From Daejeonella rubra (GTDB lineage: Bacteria; Bacteroidota; Bacteroidia; Sphingobacteriales; Sphingobacteriaceae), in the NCBI RefSeq assembly GCF_900103545.1, contig NZ_FNHH01000010.1, forward strand, positions 62,001-126,000: a stretch of DNA of 64,000 nucleotides, read 5' to 3'. Below are positions 17,991 through 26,550 of this stretch, in pieces. The notes under the pieces were generated by a model. The model had not been told where the DNA came from. It made no database searches and saw only the letters and a list, made by a program, of their open reading frames with translations. The position numbers and the translations under genes were made by a program. How positions within the stretch are numbered: the stretch's first letter is position 1; each line of letters opens with the position of its first letter.

Positions 17991-19322
17991 ATGAAGCACA
18001 AACATTTTTTAATTTTCACTCTGCTAATTTTCTTAAGCAACAGTATGCAGGCTCAACAAAATCAGCAGCCCGTGTCTGAGAAGCCCTATAACATAGTCAT
18101 CAAAGGAGGGCATGTTATTGACCCTAAGAACAATATTAACACATTAATGGATGTCGCCATTAAAGATGGAAAGATTGCATTGATCGCTAAAAACATTGAT
18201 GCTGCAAAGGGCATACAAGTTGTAAGCGCAAAAGGCATGTATGTTACTCCAGGTTTGATTGATATTCACGTTCACTTTTTCTGGGGTCATGATGGCTCAG
18301 CCTATATGAATGCGCCTTCAAGTCTGCCGGCTGATGGTTTTACATTCCCTGCAGGGGTTACCACTGTTGTGGATGCCGGTAGTCCGGGATGGAAAACTTT
18401 TGAACTTTATAAAAAACAAACTATTGAAGGGTCACAAACCCGCGTACTTGCATTTTTAAACATTGTTGGTCAGGGAATGGCCGGTGGCAAGTATGAGAAT
18501 GACATCAATGAGATGGATCCTCAGAAAGCTGCTGAAATGGCAAAAAAATATCCCAATGACATCGTTGGATTTAAGCTTGCACACTTCAATGGCCGCACTT
18601 GGGTACCCACTGACCGTTTGGTAGAAGCCGGACGCCTTGCAAACCTTCCTGTCATTGTTGACTTTGGCGGCGCCTCTCCATTCCTTCCTTTAGATTCACT
18701 TTTCAATGTTAAATTCCGCCCTGGCGATATTTATACACATGCATTCGGAGGAAACGGAAGTACCAGCCCGAATGGCCGCGAATCAATTGTTGACGTGACC
18801 ACCAATAAAGTAAAACCATATGTGATCAAAGCACAGAACAGGGGAATCATATTTGATGTAGGTTTTGGCGGATCAAGCTTCCTTTTCAATCAGGGAACTC
18901 CGGCAATAAAAAGTGGTTTTTATCCAAACTCAATCAGTACCGACCTTCATACAGGCAGTATGAACAATGCAATGAAGAATATGCCAAACATCATGTCATT
19001 ATTTATGGCTATGGGAATGGACCTTCAGAGTGTGATCAAGGCAAGTACCTGGAATCCTGCGCAACAGATCAAGCGACCAGAACTGGGTAATCTTTCTGTT
19101 GGAAATGAAGCCGATGTTGCAATTTTCACTGTAAGAAATGGAAACTTTGGTTATTATGCCAGAGACGGCAAAATTCCCGGGAAACAAAGACTTGAAACAG
19201 AAATGACAATCAGAGCCGGAAAAATTGTTTACAACCTGAATGCAATCGCAGAGCCTAATATATTACAAAATCCACCGAGACAAAGGCCTGCGAATGCTTC
19301 ACCCAGACCTGCTGGCAATTAA
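17991..19322 (+). CDS. Secreted amidohydrolase/deacetylase-family metallohydrolase (plus-strand copy)
   Basis: Fifth member of the paralogous amidohydrolase set, the most divergent. Signal peptide 1-22 (ends MQAQQ). H93 and H95 (IDIHVH), K195 (VGFKLAHF), H250 (GDIYTHAF) and D318 (STDLHTGS) make up the metal site; F292 stands in DVGFG like the others. It has insertions at about 228-236 and 252-262 and a Pro/Arg-rich C-terminal tail (PPRQRPANASPRPAGN). It heads an operon with a propeller dehydrogenase (26 bases on), RidA and a lactate-type permease, a set consistent with oxidation, deacylation and uptake of an organic acid. Exact reaction unknown. Confidence 0.85.
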   Translation: MKHKHFLIFTLLIFLSNSMQAQQNQQPVSEKPYNIVIKGGHVIDPKNNINTLMDVAIKDGKIALIAKNIDAAKGIQVVSAKGMYVTPGLIDIHVHFFWGHDGSAYMNAPSSLPADGFTFPAGVTTVVDAGSPGWKTFELYKKQTIEGSQTRVLAFLNIVGQGMAGGKYENDINEMDPQKAAEMAKKYPNDIVGFKLAHFNGRTWVPTDRLVEAGRLANLPVIVDFGGASPFLPLDSLFNVKFRPGDIYTHAFGGNGSTSPNGRESIVDVTTNKVKPYVIKAQNRGIIFDVGFGGSSFLFNQGTPAIKSGFYPNSISTDLHTGSMNNAMKNMPNIMSLFMAMGMDLQSVIKASTWNPAQQIKRPELGNLSVGNEADVAIFTVRNGNFGYYARDGKIPGKQRLETEMTIRAGKIVYNLNAIAEPNILQNPPRQRPANASPRPAGN

Positions 19323-19348
19323 TAAATTAAAATAATTTTTATTTTTTT

Positions 19349-20803
19349 ATGGGCACCATCAGATGCACTTTAGGAAAAACAGGGCTTTTAGCCCTGTTTT
19401 TTTCTTATTCCATTTTAAGCTTTGCGCAGCAAGCAAGCGCGCCGGCAACAAGCCAAAGACCTATTGCTCCCATTAAAACACCTGTATCATTACGTTCTGA
19501 TATTACGATTGAAAAGGTAATGAATACCGGAAAACTTGGTGTGCGCCTTTTAAAGAATGAAAAAACAGGCGAATTCTGGTATTCAACTTTTGATGGAAAT
19601 GTATTTAAAATCACAGATTTTGATACACCAAATGCTATTGAACAAAAAATATTTTCAGCGGAAGACCACGGAATCACCAGGCTTCAAGGTGCGGCATTCT
19701 TAAACAATACACTGTTCTTGTGCGGGAATATTAGTGCCAATGGTGGTAAGGGAACCAAGGGAAGAATGGTTAAATATGATCTTTCAAAAGCTAAACCTGT
19801 ATTGACAGAAGTTTTCAATACAGTAGAATATGGTACAAATGCTACGACTTTTGACCACGGCTGGAATGCCTTGGTTATTAGTAAGGATAAAAAATACATT
19901 TATGTAAATTCTGGTGCACGTACAGATCATGGAGAAGTTCAGGATAATAATGGGGCCTATCCAAATGCCCGCGATAATGCATTAACATCCAACGTTTTCA
20001 GGTTCCCTGTAAATTCTCAAAACCTTATTTTGACTACTGATGAAGCAAAGCTTAAAGCAGATGGTTTTTTATATGCACAGGGGATAAGAAATGCCTATGA
20101 CATGACATTTGATGGCAAGGGCAATCTTTTCGGGGTAGTAAATTCTGGCGATTATGATCAATCTGAAGAAATGTTCTGGATCAGACAAGGACATCATTAT
20201 GGATTCCCATGGCAATTAGCCGGGATTGAAAACCCGCAGCAATATCCAACCTGGGTGCCTGATCCAGCAAAAGATCCATTTATTAGTCCGGGAGCACATG
20301 CCTGGGTAGTGAAGTATTTCCGGAATGATCCCAATTTTCCAAAGATCCCGGAAGGAGTTAAATTTTCTCCAGGGGTACAGAATTTAGGTCCTGATGCGAA
20401 TGAATACCGGGATATCGCAACCGGTAAAATCGTTGATGGAGACATTACAGGAAAAACAGTTAGTACATTTAATGCACACTCAGTACCATTAGGATTAGTA
20501 TTTGATACTAAAAATGCTCTTTCCAGTGAATTCAGTGGAGATGGTTTTGTTTTCAGGTACGGCGGAGGTTCAGATCGCCCCGGCACAAACCTGTTAAGAA
20601 AAAGCGGAAAAGATCTGATGCATTTAGAAATGACCTATAATGCTGCTGCAGATAATTATTACATGAAAACAACTACTATTGTTAATAATTTCAATGCTCC
20701 TGTTGATGCAATAATGGTTGACAATAAAATATATGTGATGGAGCATGGTACGGCAAATTCTGAAGGCGGAAGAATCTGGAAGATCAGTTTGCCTAAAAAA
20801 TGA
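19349..20803 (+). CDS. Secreted PQQ-glucose/sorbosone-dehydrogenase-like beta-propeller protein
   Basis: Exported six-bladed propeller of the soluble quinoprotein glucose/L-sorbosone dehydrogenase superfamily. Signal peptide 1-26 (hydrophobic ALFFSYSILSFA), then a Pro/Thr/Ala-rich linker. Family-like blocks: FDHGWNALVISKDKKYIYV (about 172-190), AQGIRNAYDMTFDGKGNLF (about 247-265) and SEEMFWIRQGHHYGFPW. In quinoprotein relatives these carry the catalytic His and the RN motif at the PQQ site; I see both, but PQQ binding is not certain. No PQQ synthesis genes are in the window. In context it may oxidise a free or N-acylated aldose to its lactone/aldonate, giving a substrate for the neighbouring deacylases and dehydratases. 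It could also be a non-catalytic binding propeller. Confidence 0.7.
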   Translation: MGTIRCTLGKTGLLALFFSYSILSFAQQASAPATSQRPIAPIKTPVSLRSDITIEKVMNTGKLGVRLLKNEKTGEFWYSTFDGNVFKITDFDTPNAIEQKIFSAEDHGITRLQGAAFLNNTLFLCGNISANGGKGTKGRMVKYDLSKAKPVLTEVFNTVEYGTNATTFDHGWNALVISKDKKYIYVNSGARTDHGEVQDNNGAYPNARDNALTSNVFRFPVNSQNLILTTDEAKLKADGFLYAQGIRNAYDMTFDGKGNLFGVVNSGDYDQSEEMFWIRQGHHYGFPWQLAGIENPQQYPTWVPDPAKDPFISPGAHAWVVKYFRNDPNFPKIPEGVKFSPGVQNLGPDANEYRDIATGKIVDGDITGKTVSTFNAHSVPLGLVFDTKNALSSEFSGDGFVFRYGGGSDRPGTNLLRKSGKDLMHLEMTYNAAADNYYMKTTTIVNNFNAPVDAIMVDNKIYVMEHGTANSEGGRIWKISLPKK

Positions 20804-20822
20804 TTATTAAACAAAAAATAAG

Positions 20823-21317
20823 ATGCAAAATAATACCCCTGATCAAAATTTTGAAAAAACAGGATTAAGCCTCCCTCCTGCTCCCAGTCCTATTGGTGTT
20901 TATAAACCATATGTTGTTGACGGTAAATATTTATATTTATCAGGCCATGGTCCGGTTAGAAACGACAAATCATTGATCAAGGGTCGCCTTGGACAGGATA
21001 TGGATATAGAACAAGGTAAACTTGCCGCACAACAGGTTGCATTGGCTATGTTATCTACGATCAAAACTAATTTCGGAAGTTTAAATAAGGTTAAACGCGT
21101 AATTAAAGTATTGGGAATGGTTAATTGCACTGATGATTTTGAAAGACATCCAAATGTTATAAACGGATGCAGTGAACTCTTTGCAAAAATATGGGGAACG
21201 GAAAACGGGATCGGTGTAAGAAGTGCCATCGGATTTAATTCATTGCCAGACAATATTCCCGTGGAGATCGAAGCTTTGTTTGAGCTTCAGAATTCACCAC
21301 AAGATCCCTTTAAATAA
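20823..21317 (+). CDS. RidA/YjgF-family protein, long form
   Basis: RidA-type 2-iminobutanoate/2-iminopropanoate deaminase relative, probably hydrolysing reactive enamine/imine released by PLP lyases. 164 aa, longer than the ~130 aa archetype because of an N-terminal extension and an insertion before the last strand. The RidA arginine is R133 (GVRSAIGFNSLP) and the terminal acidic block VEIEA contains E148 and E150. No signal peptide, so cytoplasmic. Nearly the same protein is encoded at 43745-44221 in locus B. Placement between a propeller dehydrogenase and a permease, with SelA-like enzymes nearby, supports a link to amino-acid or amino-sugar-acid deamination. Confidence 0.85.
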   Translation: MQNNTPDQNFEKTGLSLPPAPSPIGVYKPYVVDGKYLYLSGHGPVRNDKSLIKGRLGQDMDIEQGKLAAQQVALAMLSTIKTNFGSLNKVKRVIKVLGMVNCTDDFERHPNVINGCSELFAKIWGTENGIGVRSAIGFNSLPDNIPVEIEALFELQNSPQDPFK

Positions 21318-21391
21318 TTTCAGGGATAAGTAAAGTACAAAACCTTAATAAACAATTGGATTGTTAAAATAAATCTAAACTGTCTTTTAAA

Positions 21392-23059
21392 ATGGAACAA
21401 ATCTGGCCGCAAAATTACGACCCTTTTAATAATGCATTATTATCCACAGTGCTTGCAGCACTTCCAATTATTGTTTTACTGGGATCTATTGCCATTTTTC
21501 ATATCCGAATCCATCTTGCAGCTGTATTCGGACTAATTGTCGCGATTGGAGTTGCGCTATTTGCCTTCAACATGCCGGTTCCTGCAGTTGCTGCAACCAC
21601 CTTGTATGGTGGTGCATATGGTCTGTTTCCTATTGGGTGGATCGTATTGAATCTGATCTTTCTTTATCAGTTAACGGTAAACAAAGGACTTTTCACATTG
21701 ATCAGGATGCACCTTTCTACCATTGCTCCTGACCCCAGAATACAGGTAATACTTATTGCATTTGCATTTGGAGCTTTTTTTGAAGGAGCTGCGGGTTTTG
21801 GAACACCAGTAGCCATCACTGCGGCCATCCTGATACAGCTTGGTTTCAGGCCACTGGCGGCATGCGGACTATCTCTGATTGCCAATACGGCTCCTGTAGC
21901 CTTCGGAGCCTTAGGCACTCCTATAATTGCATTGGCAGCTGTAACAGACATTGACGTACTTAAACTTTCGGCCATGGTTGGCAGGCAATTACCACTATTC
22001 TCATTCATAGTTCCTTTTTGGGTTATATGGGCAATGGCAGGTTTCCGGGGTATGATCAGCGTTTGGCCGGCTGCGTTAACTGCAGGTTTATCTTTTGCTG
22101 TCACACAGTTTTTAGTTTCAAATTATCACGGACCATGGTTGGTCGATATATTTGCTTCAATTGTTTCAATCATTTCAATTATTGTTCTTTTGAAATTCTG
22201 GCAGCCAAAAACAATATGGCAACTTCCAAAGGATGAGGATACAATTCCATTGCAGGCCGATCCTGAAAGTGTCAGTACAAAAGACATGGTTCGTGCATGG
22301 ACTCCCTGGGTTATTCTTACAGTTTTCATTTTTGCGTGGGGAGTACCAACTGTAAAAAGCACCTTAAACTCTGTTTCTGCACCTGAATATAAGGTTGCAT
22401 ACCTTCATAATCTTGTAAAACGTTCTCCCCCTATTGCACCGGTACCAACTTTGGAGAAACCTGCAAAAACCGAAGAAGCTGTCTTTAAATTAAACTGGAT
22501 ATCAGCAACGGGAACCGGAATATTACTTTCAGCCATAATTGCGGGATTTGCTATTGGCTATTCTATAAAAGAAATGTTCAAGGTATATCTCCAGACCCTT
22601 TGGAGGGTACGGTTTTCATTGATCACCATAGCGGCGATGCTTGCTCTGGGTTATGTTACCAAATACTCCGGTGCAGATGCCACCCTGGGACTGGCATTAG
22701 CTAAAACAGGCGTATTATACCCATTTTTCGGAACAATGCTGGGGTGGTTAGGTGTGGCCTTAACCGGTTCTGATACAGCTTCCAATGTGCTTTTTGGAAG
22801 TCTGCAAACCATTACAGCAAAACAAACCGATGTTAGCCCTATATTAATGGCAGCAGCCAACAGTTCGGGTGGTGTAATGGGTAAAATGGTAGACGCTCAA
22901 AGTATTGTAGTTGCCAGTACTGCAACGAACTGGTATGGACATGAAGGTCAGATATTAAGATATGTATTTTTCCATAGTATAGCACTTGCGGCATTGGTGG
23001 GTTTGTTTGTATTCCTGCAGGCCTATGTAATTCCTTTTTCAAATATGGTTGTAAAGTAG
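21392..23059 (+). CDS. Lactate permease (LctP/GlcA)-family transporter
   Basis: Twelve- to fourteen-helix membrane carrier of the L-lactate/glycolate permease family, importing small hydroxy acids with protons. The signature block is clear: FFEGAAGFGTPVAITAAIL followed by ANTAPVAFGALGTPI (about 130-180), and the C-terminal half contains TGSDTASNVLFGSLQ and ANSSGGVMGKMVDAQS. 555 aa is standard. The long hydrophilic loop about 280-365 includes a Pro-rich stretch. Last gene of the plus-strand operon, ended by a strong terminator. Here the cargo could be a lactate-like side group, or a larger keto-deoxy or hydroxy acid; the sequence does not decide. Confidence 0.92.
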   Translation: MEQIWPQNYDPFNNALLSTVLAALPIIVLLGSIAIFHIRIHLAAVFGLIVAIGVALFAFNMPVPAVAATTLYGGAYGLFPIGWIVLNLIFLYQLTVNKGLFTLIRMHLSTIAPDPRIQVILIAFAFGAFFEGAAGFGTPVAITAAILIQLGFRPLAACGLSLIANTAPVAFGALGTPIIALAAVTDIDVLKLSAMVGRQLPLFSFIVPFWVIWAMAGFRGMISVWPAALTAGLSFAVTQFLVSNYHGPWLVDIFASIVSIISIIVLLKFWQPKTIWQLPKDEDTIPLQADPESVSTKDMVRAWTPWVILTVFIFAWGVPTVKSTLNSVSAPEYKVAYLHNLVKRSPPIAPVPTLEKPAKTEEAVFKLNWISATGTGILLSAIIAGFAIGYSIKEMFKVYLQTLWRVRFSLITIAAMLALGYVTKYSGADATLGLALAKTGVLYPFFGTMLGWLGVALTGSDTASNVLFGSLQTITAKQTDVSPILMAAANSSGGVMGKMVDAQSIVVASTATNWYGHEGQILRYVFFHSIALAALVGLFVFLQAYVIPFSNMVVK

Positions 23060-23079
23060 ATTCAAAATTAAACTAACAT

Positions 23080-23113
23080 AAAAAAACCTGATCATTTCCG
23101 ATCAGGTTTTTTT
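23080..23113. terminator. Bidirectional intrinsic terminator between convergent genes
   Basis: Perfect 14-bp stem (23080-23093 with 23100-23113) around a 6-base loop, with A7 on one side and T7 on the other, so it can stop both the lactate-permease operon (plus) and the SelA-like gene (minus). Confidence 0.9.
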
Positions 23114-23143
23114 ATGACTAGTCACACAAAATTAAGCGTTCAA

Positions 23144-24358
23144 CTATACTTTAGATAACTCCTCTTTAATACGGGCAGCAACAATTTTTTCTTCTCCGGG
23201 TACCATTATAAATGTAACCAAAGAAATATTATTCTTACCAGCATTCAATTCAATCCCGGGTTCCCCTTTACTCAATCTTTCCTGAATCTGCTGACCTGTT
23301 ACAGGAAGAATTGCCGGATCCCATGAAATTTCAAGATTTGGGGTTGCATTAGCAATTTCAGGCACAAATACTCTTGTTTTTACACTCTTAATATTCTTAA
23401 CAGCATTTTCAATGTGAGCGATCTGCTTCAGCCAGAAGTTCCATTCTTCCTCACCAGTACGAATAAACTTATCGATTGCAACATATAAACCAAGGATCTC
23501 TTCCTTGTTCACTTTATGACCTCTGCCAATTGTACTTCCTCTTGGCGAAGCACTTACACGGGCTGCAGCGATAAGATCTTTCTTTCCCATCAATACACCA
23601 GAACTTTGCGGACCACGAATGGCTTTACCACCAGATAAACAAACCAGATCAAATCCCATATCATTGAATTTCCAAAGATTTTCGATTGGCGGAACATCTG
23701 CTGCGATATCGATCAAAGTAGGGATATTATTTTTCTTTGCTACTTCAAGCCATTCTTTATGTTTGATTTGCCCAGAATTAGTATTGCAATTCATAAAGGC
23801 CATCATGGCGGTTTTATCATTAATTGCACGTTCCAACTCCTCACGGGTTTCAACCCAAACCATGGTTACACCACAGTTTTTCATGGCCTGATAATAACCA
23901 ATGTTATGACCTTTTTGAAGAATAACTTCAGTTTTCATGCCACTTCCCTCAAGATGAGGGATCATAGCTGCTTTTTTAGGATCATTTCCTGAGAGCACTC
24001 CTGCAGTTCCAAGCATGATCGCAGAAAAAGCACCAGAAGTTACTGTTGCAGCTTCGGCATGGCATAATTCAGCAATTTTAGCTCCTACTTTATCCTGAAG
24101 TTCATCCAGCATGCAATATCTTTTGGATGAACTGTTGATAGCATCAATTACTTCATCCTGCATCAAAGAGCCGGTCATGAAAGTAAGGGTTGCTCTGGCA
24201 TTGATAAATGTACGTATGCCTAATTCTTTGAATAAATCTCTTTTTGCTGCTGTAGATGCAATTGCTGTTAGTTCAGCACCTACTGCACTTTCTCCTGACA
24301 ATATTCCTCCTGCAAGAGGAAGAACTGTTAAACCTTTAAGAAGGTCTCTGCGTTTCAT
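23144..24358 (-). CDS. Tat-exported SelA/DgaE-like PLP-dependent enzyme (stand-alone copy)
   Basis: Paralogue of the locus A and B enzymes. Tat signal MKRRDLLKGL plus hydrophobic stretch to about residue 28, mature start near AELTA. PLP lysine K245 (LSGGKAIRGPQ) and D217 (LIDIAADVPP). 404 aa. It differs from the other two around the substrate loop (CNTNSGQIKH at 191-200, where locus A has SSGPMGKIKH) and at the C-terminus, suggesting a separate substrate. Unlike them it is not next to a SusC/D pair but lies between the lactate-permease operon and actP. A terminator-shaped hairpin with eight T stands immediately upstream. Probable ammonia-lyase, dehydratase or racemase in the periplasm; reaction inferred only from family. 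Confidence 0.82.
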   Translation of the reverse strand: MKRRDLLKGLTVLPLAGGILSGESAVGAELTAIASTAAKRDLFKELGIRTFINARATLTFMTGSLMQDEVIDAINSSSKRYCMLDELQDKVGAKIAELCHAEAATVTSGAFSAIMLGTAGVLSGNDPKKAAMIPHLEGSGMKTEVILQKGHNIGYYQAMKNCGVTMVWVETREELERAINDKTAMMAFMNCNTNSGQIKHKEWLEVAKKNNIPTLIDIAADVPPIENLWKFNDMGFDLVCLSGGKAIRGPQSSGVLMGKKDLIAAARVSASPRGSTIGRGHKVNKEEILGLYVAIDKFIRTGEEEWNFWLKQIAHIENAVKNIKSVKTRVFVPEIANATPNLEISWDPAILPVTGQQIQERLSKGEPGIELNAGKNNISLVTFIMVPGEEKIVAARIKEELSKV

Positions 24359-24376
24359 AGTATAAAATTATGTATT

Positions 24377-24407
24377 AAAAAAAACTGATCTGCCCGGGGC
24401 AGATCAG
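24377..24407 (-). terminator. Strong terminator after actP, directly before a SelA-like start codon
   Basis: Arms CTGATCTGCCC (24385-24395) and GGGCAGATCAG (24397-24407), GC-rich at the tip, followed on the minus strand by eight T. The run ends about 19 bases before the SelA-like ATG at 24358, so it both ends the actP message and leaves almost no room for a downstream promoter. Confidence 0.8.
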
Positions 24408-24414
24408 ATATAGA

Positions 24415-25995
24415 TTATTTTTCGGATCCGTGACCAAGGTAAGTTCTCAATTTTTCGCTCTCAAATAATTCAGCGGCTTCCTTTTCAGGTTTAGCAAGAG
24501 AAACAAGAATACCTACAATAAATGCAGACGTCATTGAAACTATGGTTGGATTTTTAAGCGGGAATATTGCTTCAGAATTGCCGAGAATATCGACCCAAAC
24601 TGTTGGACTGATCACAATTAAAACCAATGATAAAACAGCACCCGTTACCATACACCAAACAGCTCCTTTTGTAGTAAAGCCTTTCCAGATGATAGACATA
24701 AGTAAAGCCGGGAAGTTAGCACTTGCAGCAATTGAGAATGCAAGACCAACCATAAAGGCAACGTTTTGACCCTTAAACAACAACCCTAAGGCAACTGCAA
24801 GTATACCCAGGAAAATTGTTGCTCTTTTGGCAACCTTCATTTCTCCTTTTTCATCAGAAACACCTTTTTTAATTACATGCACGTAAAGGTCATGTGAAAT
24901 AGTTGAAGCACCAGAAAGAGTTAATCCGGCTACAACAGCTAATATAGTAGCAAAGGCCACTGATGCAATAAAGCCAAGAAATGCGCTTCCACCAGTGTTT
25001 TCTGCAAGCAGAAGAGCCGCCATATTACCACCTTTATCTAAACTCACGATGGCATCTTTACCAACAAGAGCTAATGCTGAAAATCCGATAAAGAACGTCA
25101 GAATGTAGAAATAACCTATAAATCCGGTTGCTACGAATACTGATTTTCTAGCTGCTTTATCATCAGGAACTGTGTAAAAGCGCATCAAAATATGAGGTAA
25201 ACCAGCTGTACCAAGCATTAATGCTAATCCAAGCGACAAAGCATCCAATGGATTGGTAATGAAGCCACCCGGTGCCAGCATATCTGCACCATATTGAGTT
25301 TTTACAGACATGAAAAGTTCAGCCGGACTAAAATTGAATTTAGCCAGGGCTAATAAAACCAAAATGGTAGCACCTGATAAAAGCAACACTGCCTTAATGA
25401 TCTGTACCCATGTTGTTGCAAGCATACCGCCAAAGAGTACATACATGGTCATAACCACACCAACAACAACCACTGCAATTTCATAATTTAGTCCGAAGAG
25501 GGTTTTGATCAAACTTCCTGCTCCTACCATTTGTGCGATCAGGTAAAAAGAAATGGTTAATAGCGACCCTACCGAGGCTGCGATGCGAATAGGTCTTTGT
25601 TTAAGACGAAAAGCAACTACATCGGCAAAAGTATATTTTCCAAGATTCCTTAATGGCTCTGCCACCAGAAACATTATCAAAGGCCAACCTACAAGGAAAC
25701 CAATGGAATATATCAGGCCATCATAACCTTTTGTTGCAACCATTCCTGCAATCCCAAGAAATGAGGCAGCACTCATATAATCACCGGCTAAGGCCAATCC
25801 GTTTTGAAATCCGGAAATATTACGACCGGCAGCATAAAATTCAGAACCGGTTTTAGTTTTTTTAGCTGCCCAATACGTGATGTAAAGAGTAACCAATACA
25901 AACAGGAAAAATATTGCTATTGATACCGGGTTTGCAGTACCCAAAGTGGAAGCTGGTCCAGAAGGGTTAATTTGAAGAAGTAAATTCAAAGACAT
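24415..25995 (-). CDS. actP: Cation/acetate symporter (SSS family)
   Basis: Sodium:solute symporter closely resembling ActP, taking up acetate and related short acids. Thirteen predicted helices; the N-terminal half has the family stretch FYAAGRNISGFQNGLALAGD followed by YMSAASFLG (about 53-82), and later blocks FGGMLATTWVQIIKAVLL and GLTLSGASTISHDLYVHV. 526 aa is normal. It is preceded by the small DUF485 partner, the same pairing as yjcH-actP in E. coli. Acetate uptake fits the nearby secreted deacetylase-family enzymes, which would release acetate outside the inner membrane; that link is inference. Confidence 0.92.
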   Translation of the reverse strand: MSLNLLLQINPSGPASTLGTANPVSIAIFFLFVLVTLYITYWAAKKTKTGSEFYAAGRNISGFQNGLALAGDYMSAASFLGIAGMVATKGYDGLIYSIGFLVGWPLIMFLVAEPLRNLGKYTFADVVAFRLKQRPIRIAASVGSLLTISFYLIAQMVGAGSLIKTLFGLNYEIAVVVVGVVMTMYVLFGGMLATTWVQIIKAVLLLSGATILVLLALAKFNFSPAELFMSVKTQYGADMLAPGGFITNPLDALSLGLALMLGTAGLPHILMRFYTVPDDKAARKSVFVATGFIGYFYILTFFIGFSALALVGKDAIVSLDKGGNMAALLLAENTGGSAFLGFIASVAFATILAVVAGLTLSGASTISHDLYVHVIKKGVSDEKGEMKVAKRATIFLGILAVALGLLFKGQNVAFMVGLAFSIAASANFPALLMSIIWKGFTTKGAVWCMVTGAVLSLVLIVISPTVWVDILGNSEAIFPLKNPTIVSMTSAFIVGILVSLAKPEKEAAELFESEKLRTYLGHGSEK

Positions 25996-26022
25996 ATAAG
26001 TTTATAGTAGAGTTAAAATATG

Positions 26023-26322
26023 TTATAATTTTTTTTTGATCTCATGAACGTCAGAATCATAATAATTATTCGCCCAGTAAACATAAAGGCCAGTTATAAG
26101 CCATGAAAAGAAAATAATACCTAATCCTACTACAATAGCCAGATTAATTGAATCGCCTAATGGCATTTTTAGAAAATCTTTGTTGTATGCTATTACAAGT
26201 AAAAAACCGATGTAAACGAATAACATAACAAATGTGAATGAAAGAGAAATATTCCACCTTGTTTTTACCAGCTTTTTAAATTCGGCACTTTGAAGAATTT
26301 CATGTGTTTTTGCACTATCCAT
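26023..26322 (-). CDS. DUF485 membrane protein (YjcH-like ActP partner)
   Basis: Small inner-membrane protein of the DUF485 family, 99 aa with two transmembrane helices (about 26-46 and 60-82). The N-terminal SAEFKKLVKTRW segment is family-typical. It lies 27 bases before actP, the usual arrangement; its role in transport is not known in detail. The 228 bases upstream (26323-26550) contain no gene or clear signal. Confidence 0.88.
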   Translation of the reverse strand: MDSAKTHEILQSAEFKKLVKTRWNISLSFTFVMLFVYIGFLLVIAYNKDFLKMPLGDSINLAIVVGLGIIFFSWLITGLYVYWANNYYDSDVHEIKKKL

Positions 26323-26550
26323 AATTGATAAAAAAAATTGATTTTTTGGGTTTAAAAAAATATTCTAATAAAAATCAGATTTCCGAAGGGAAAATAATCT
26401 GACAAACGCACTGAAATTATCAGTTCATAATTCTATGAAAAAAAAATGAATTATTACACTATCCTGATTAATCTTTTAAAAGAAACATAAAATCGTTACT
26501 TATCAGAACCTATTAAGGAGTTTGTATCCCATAAAAAGCAAAGATTGCTA

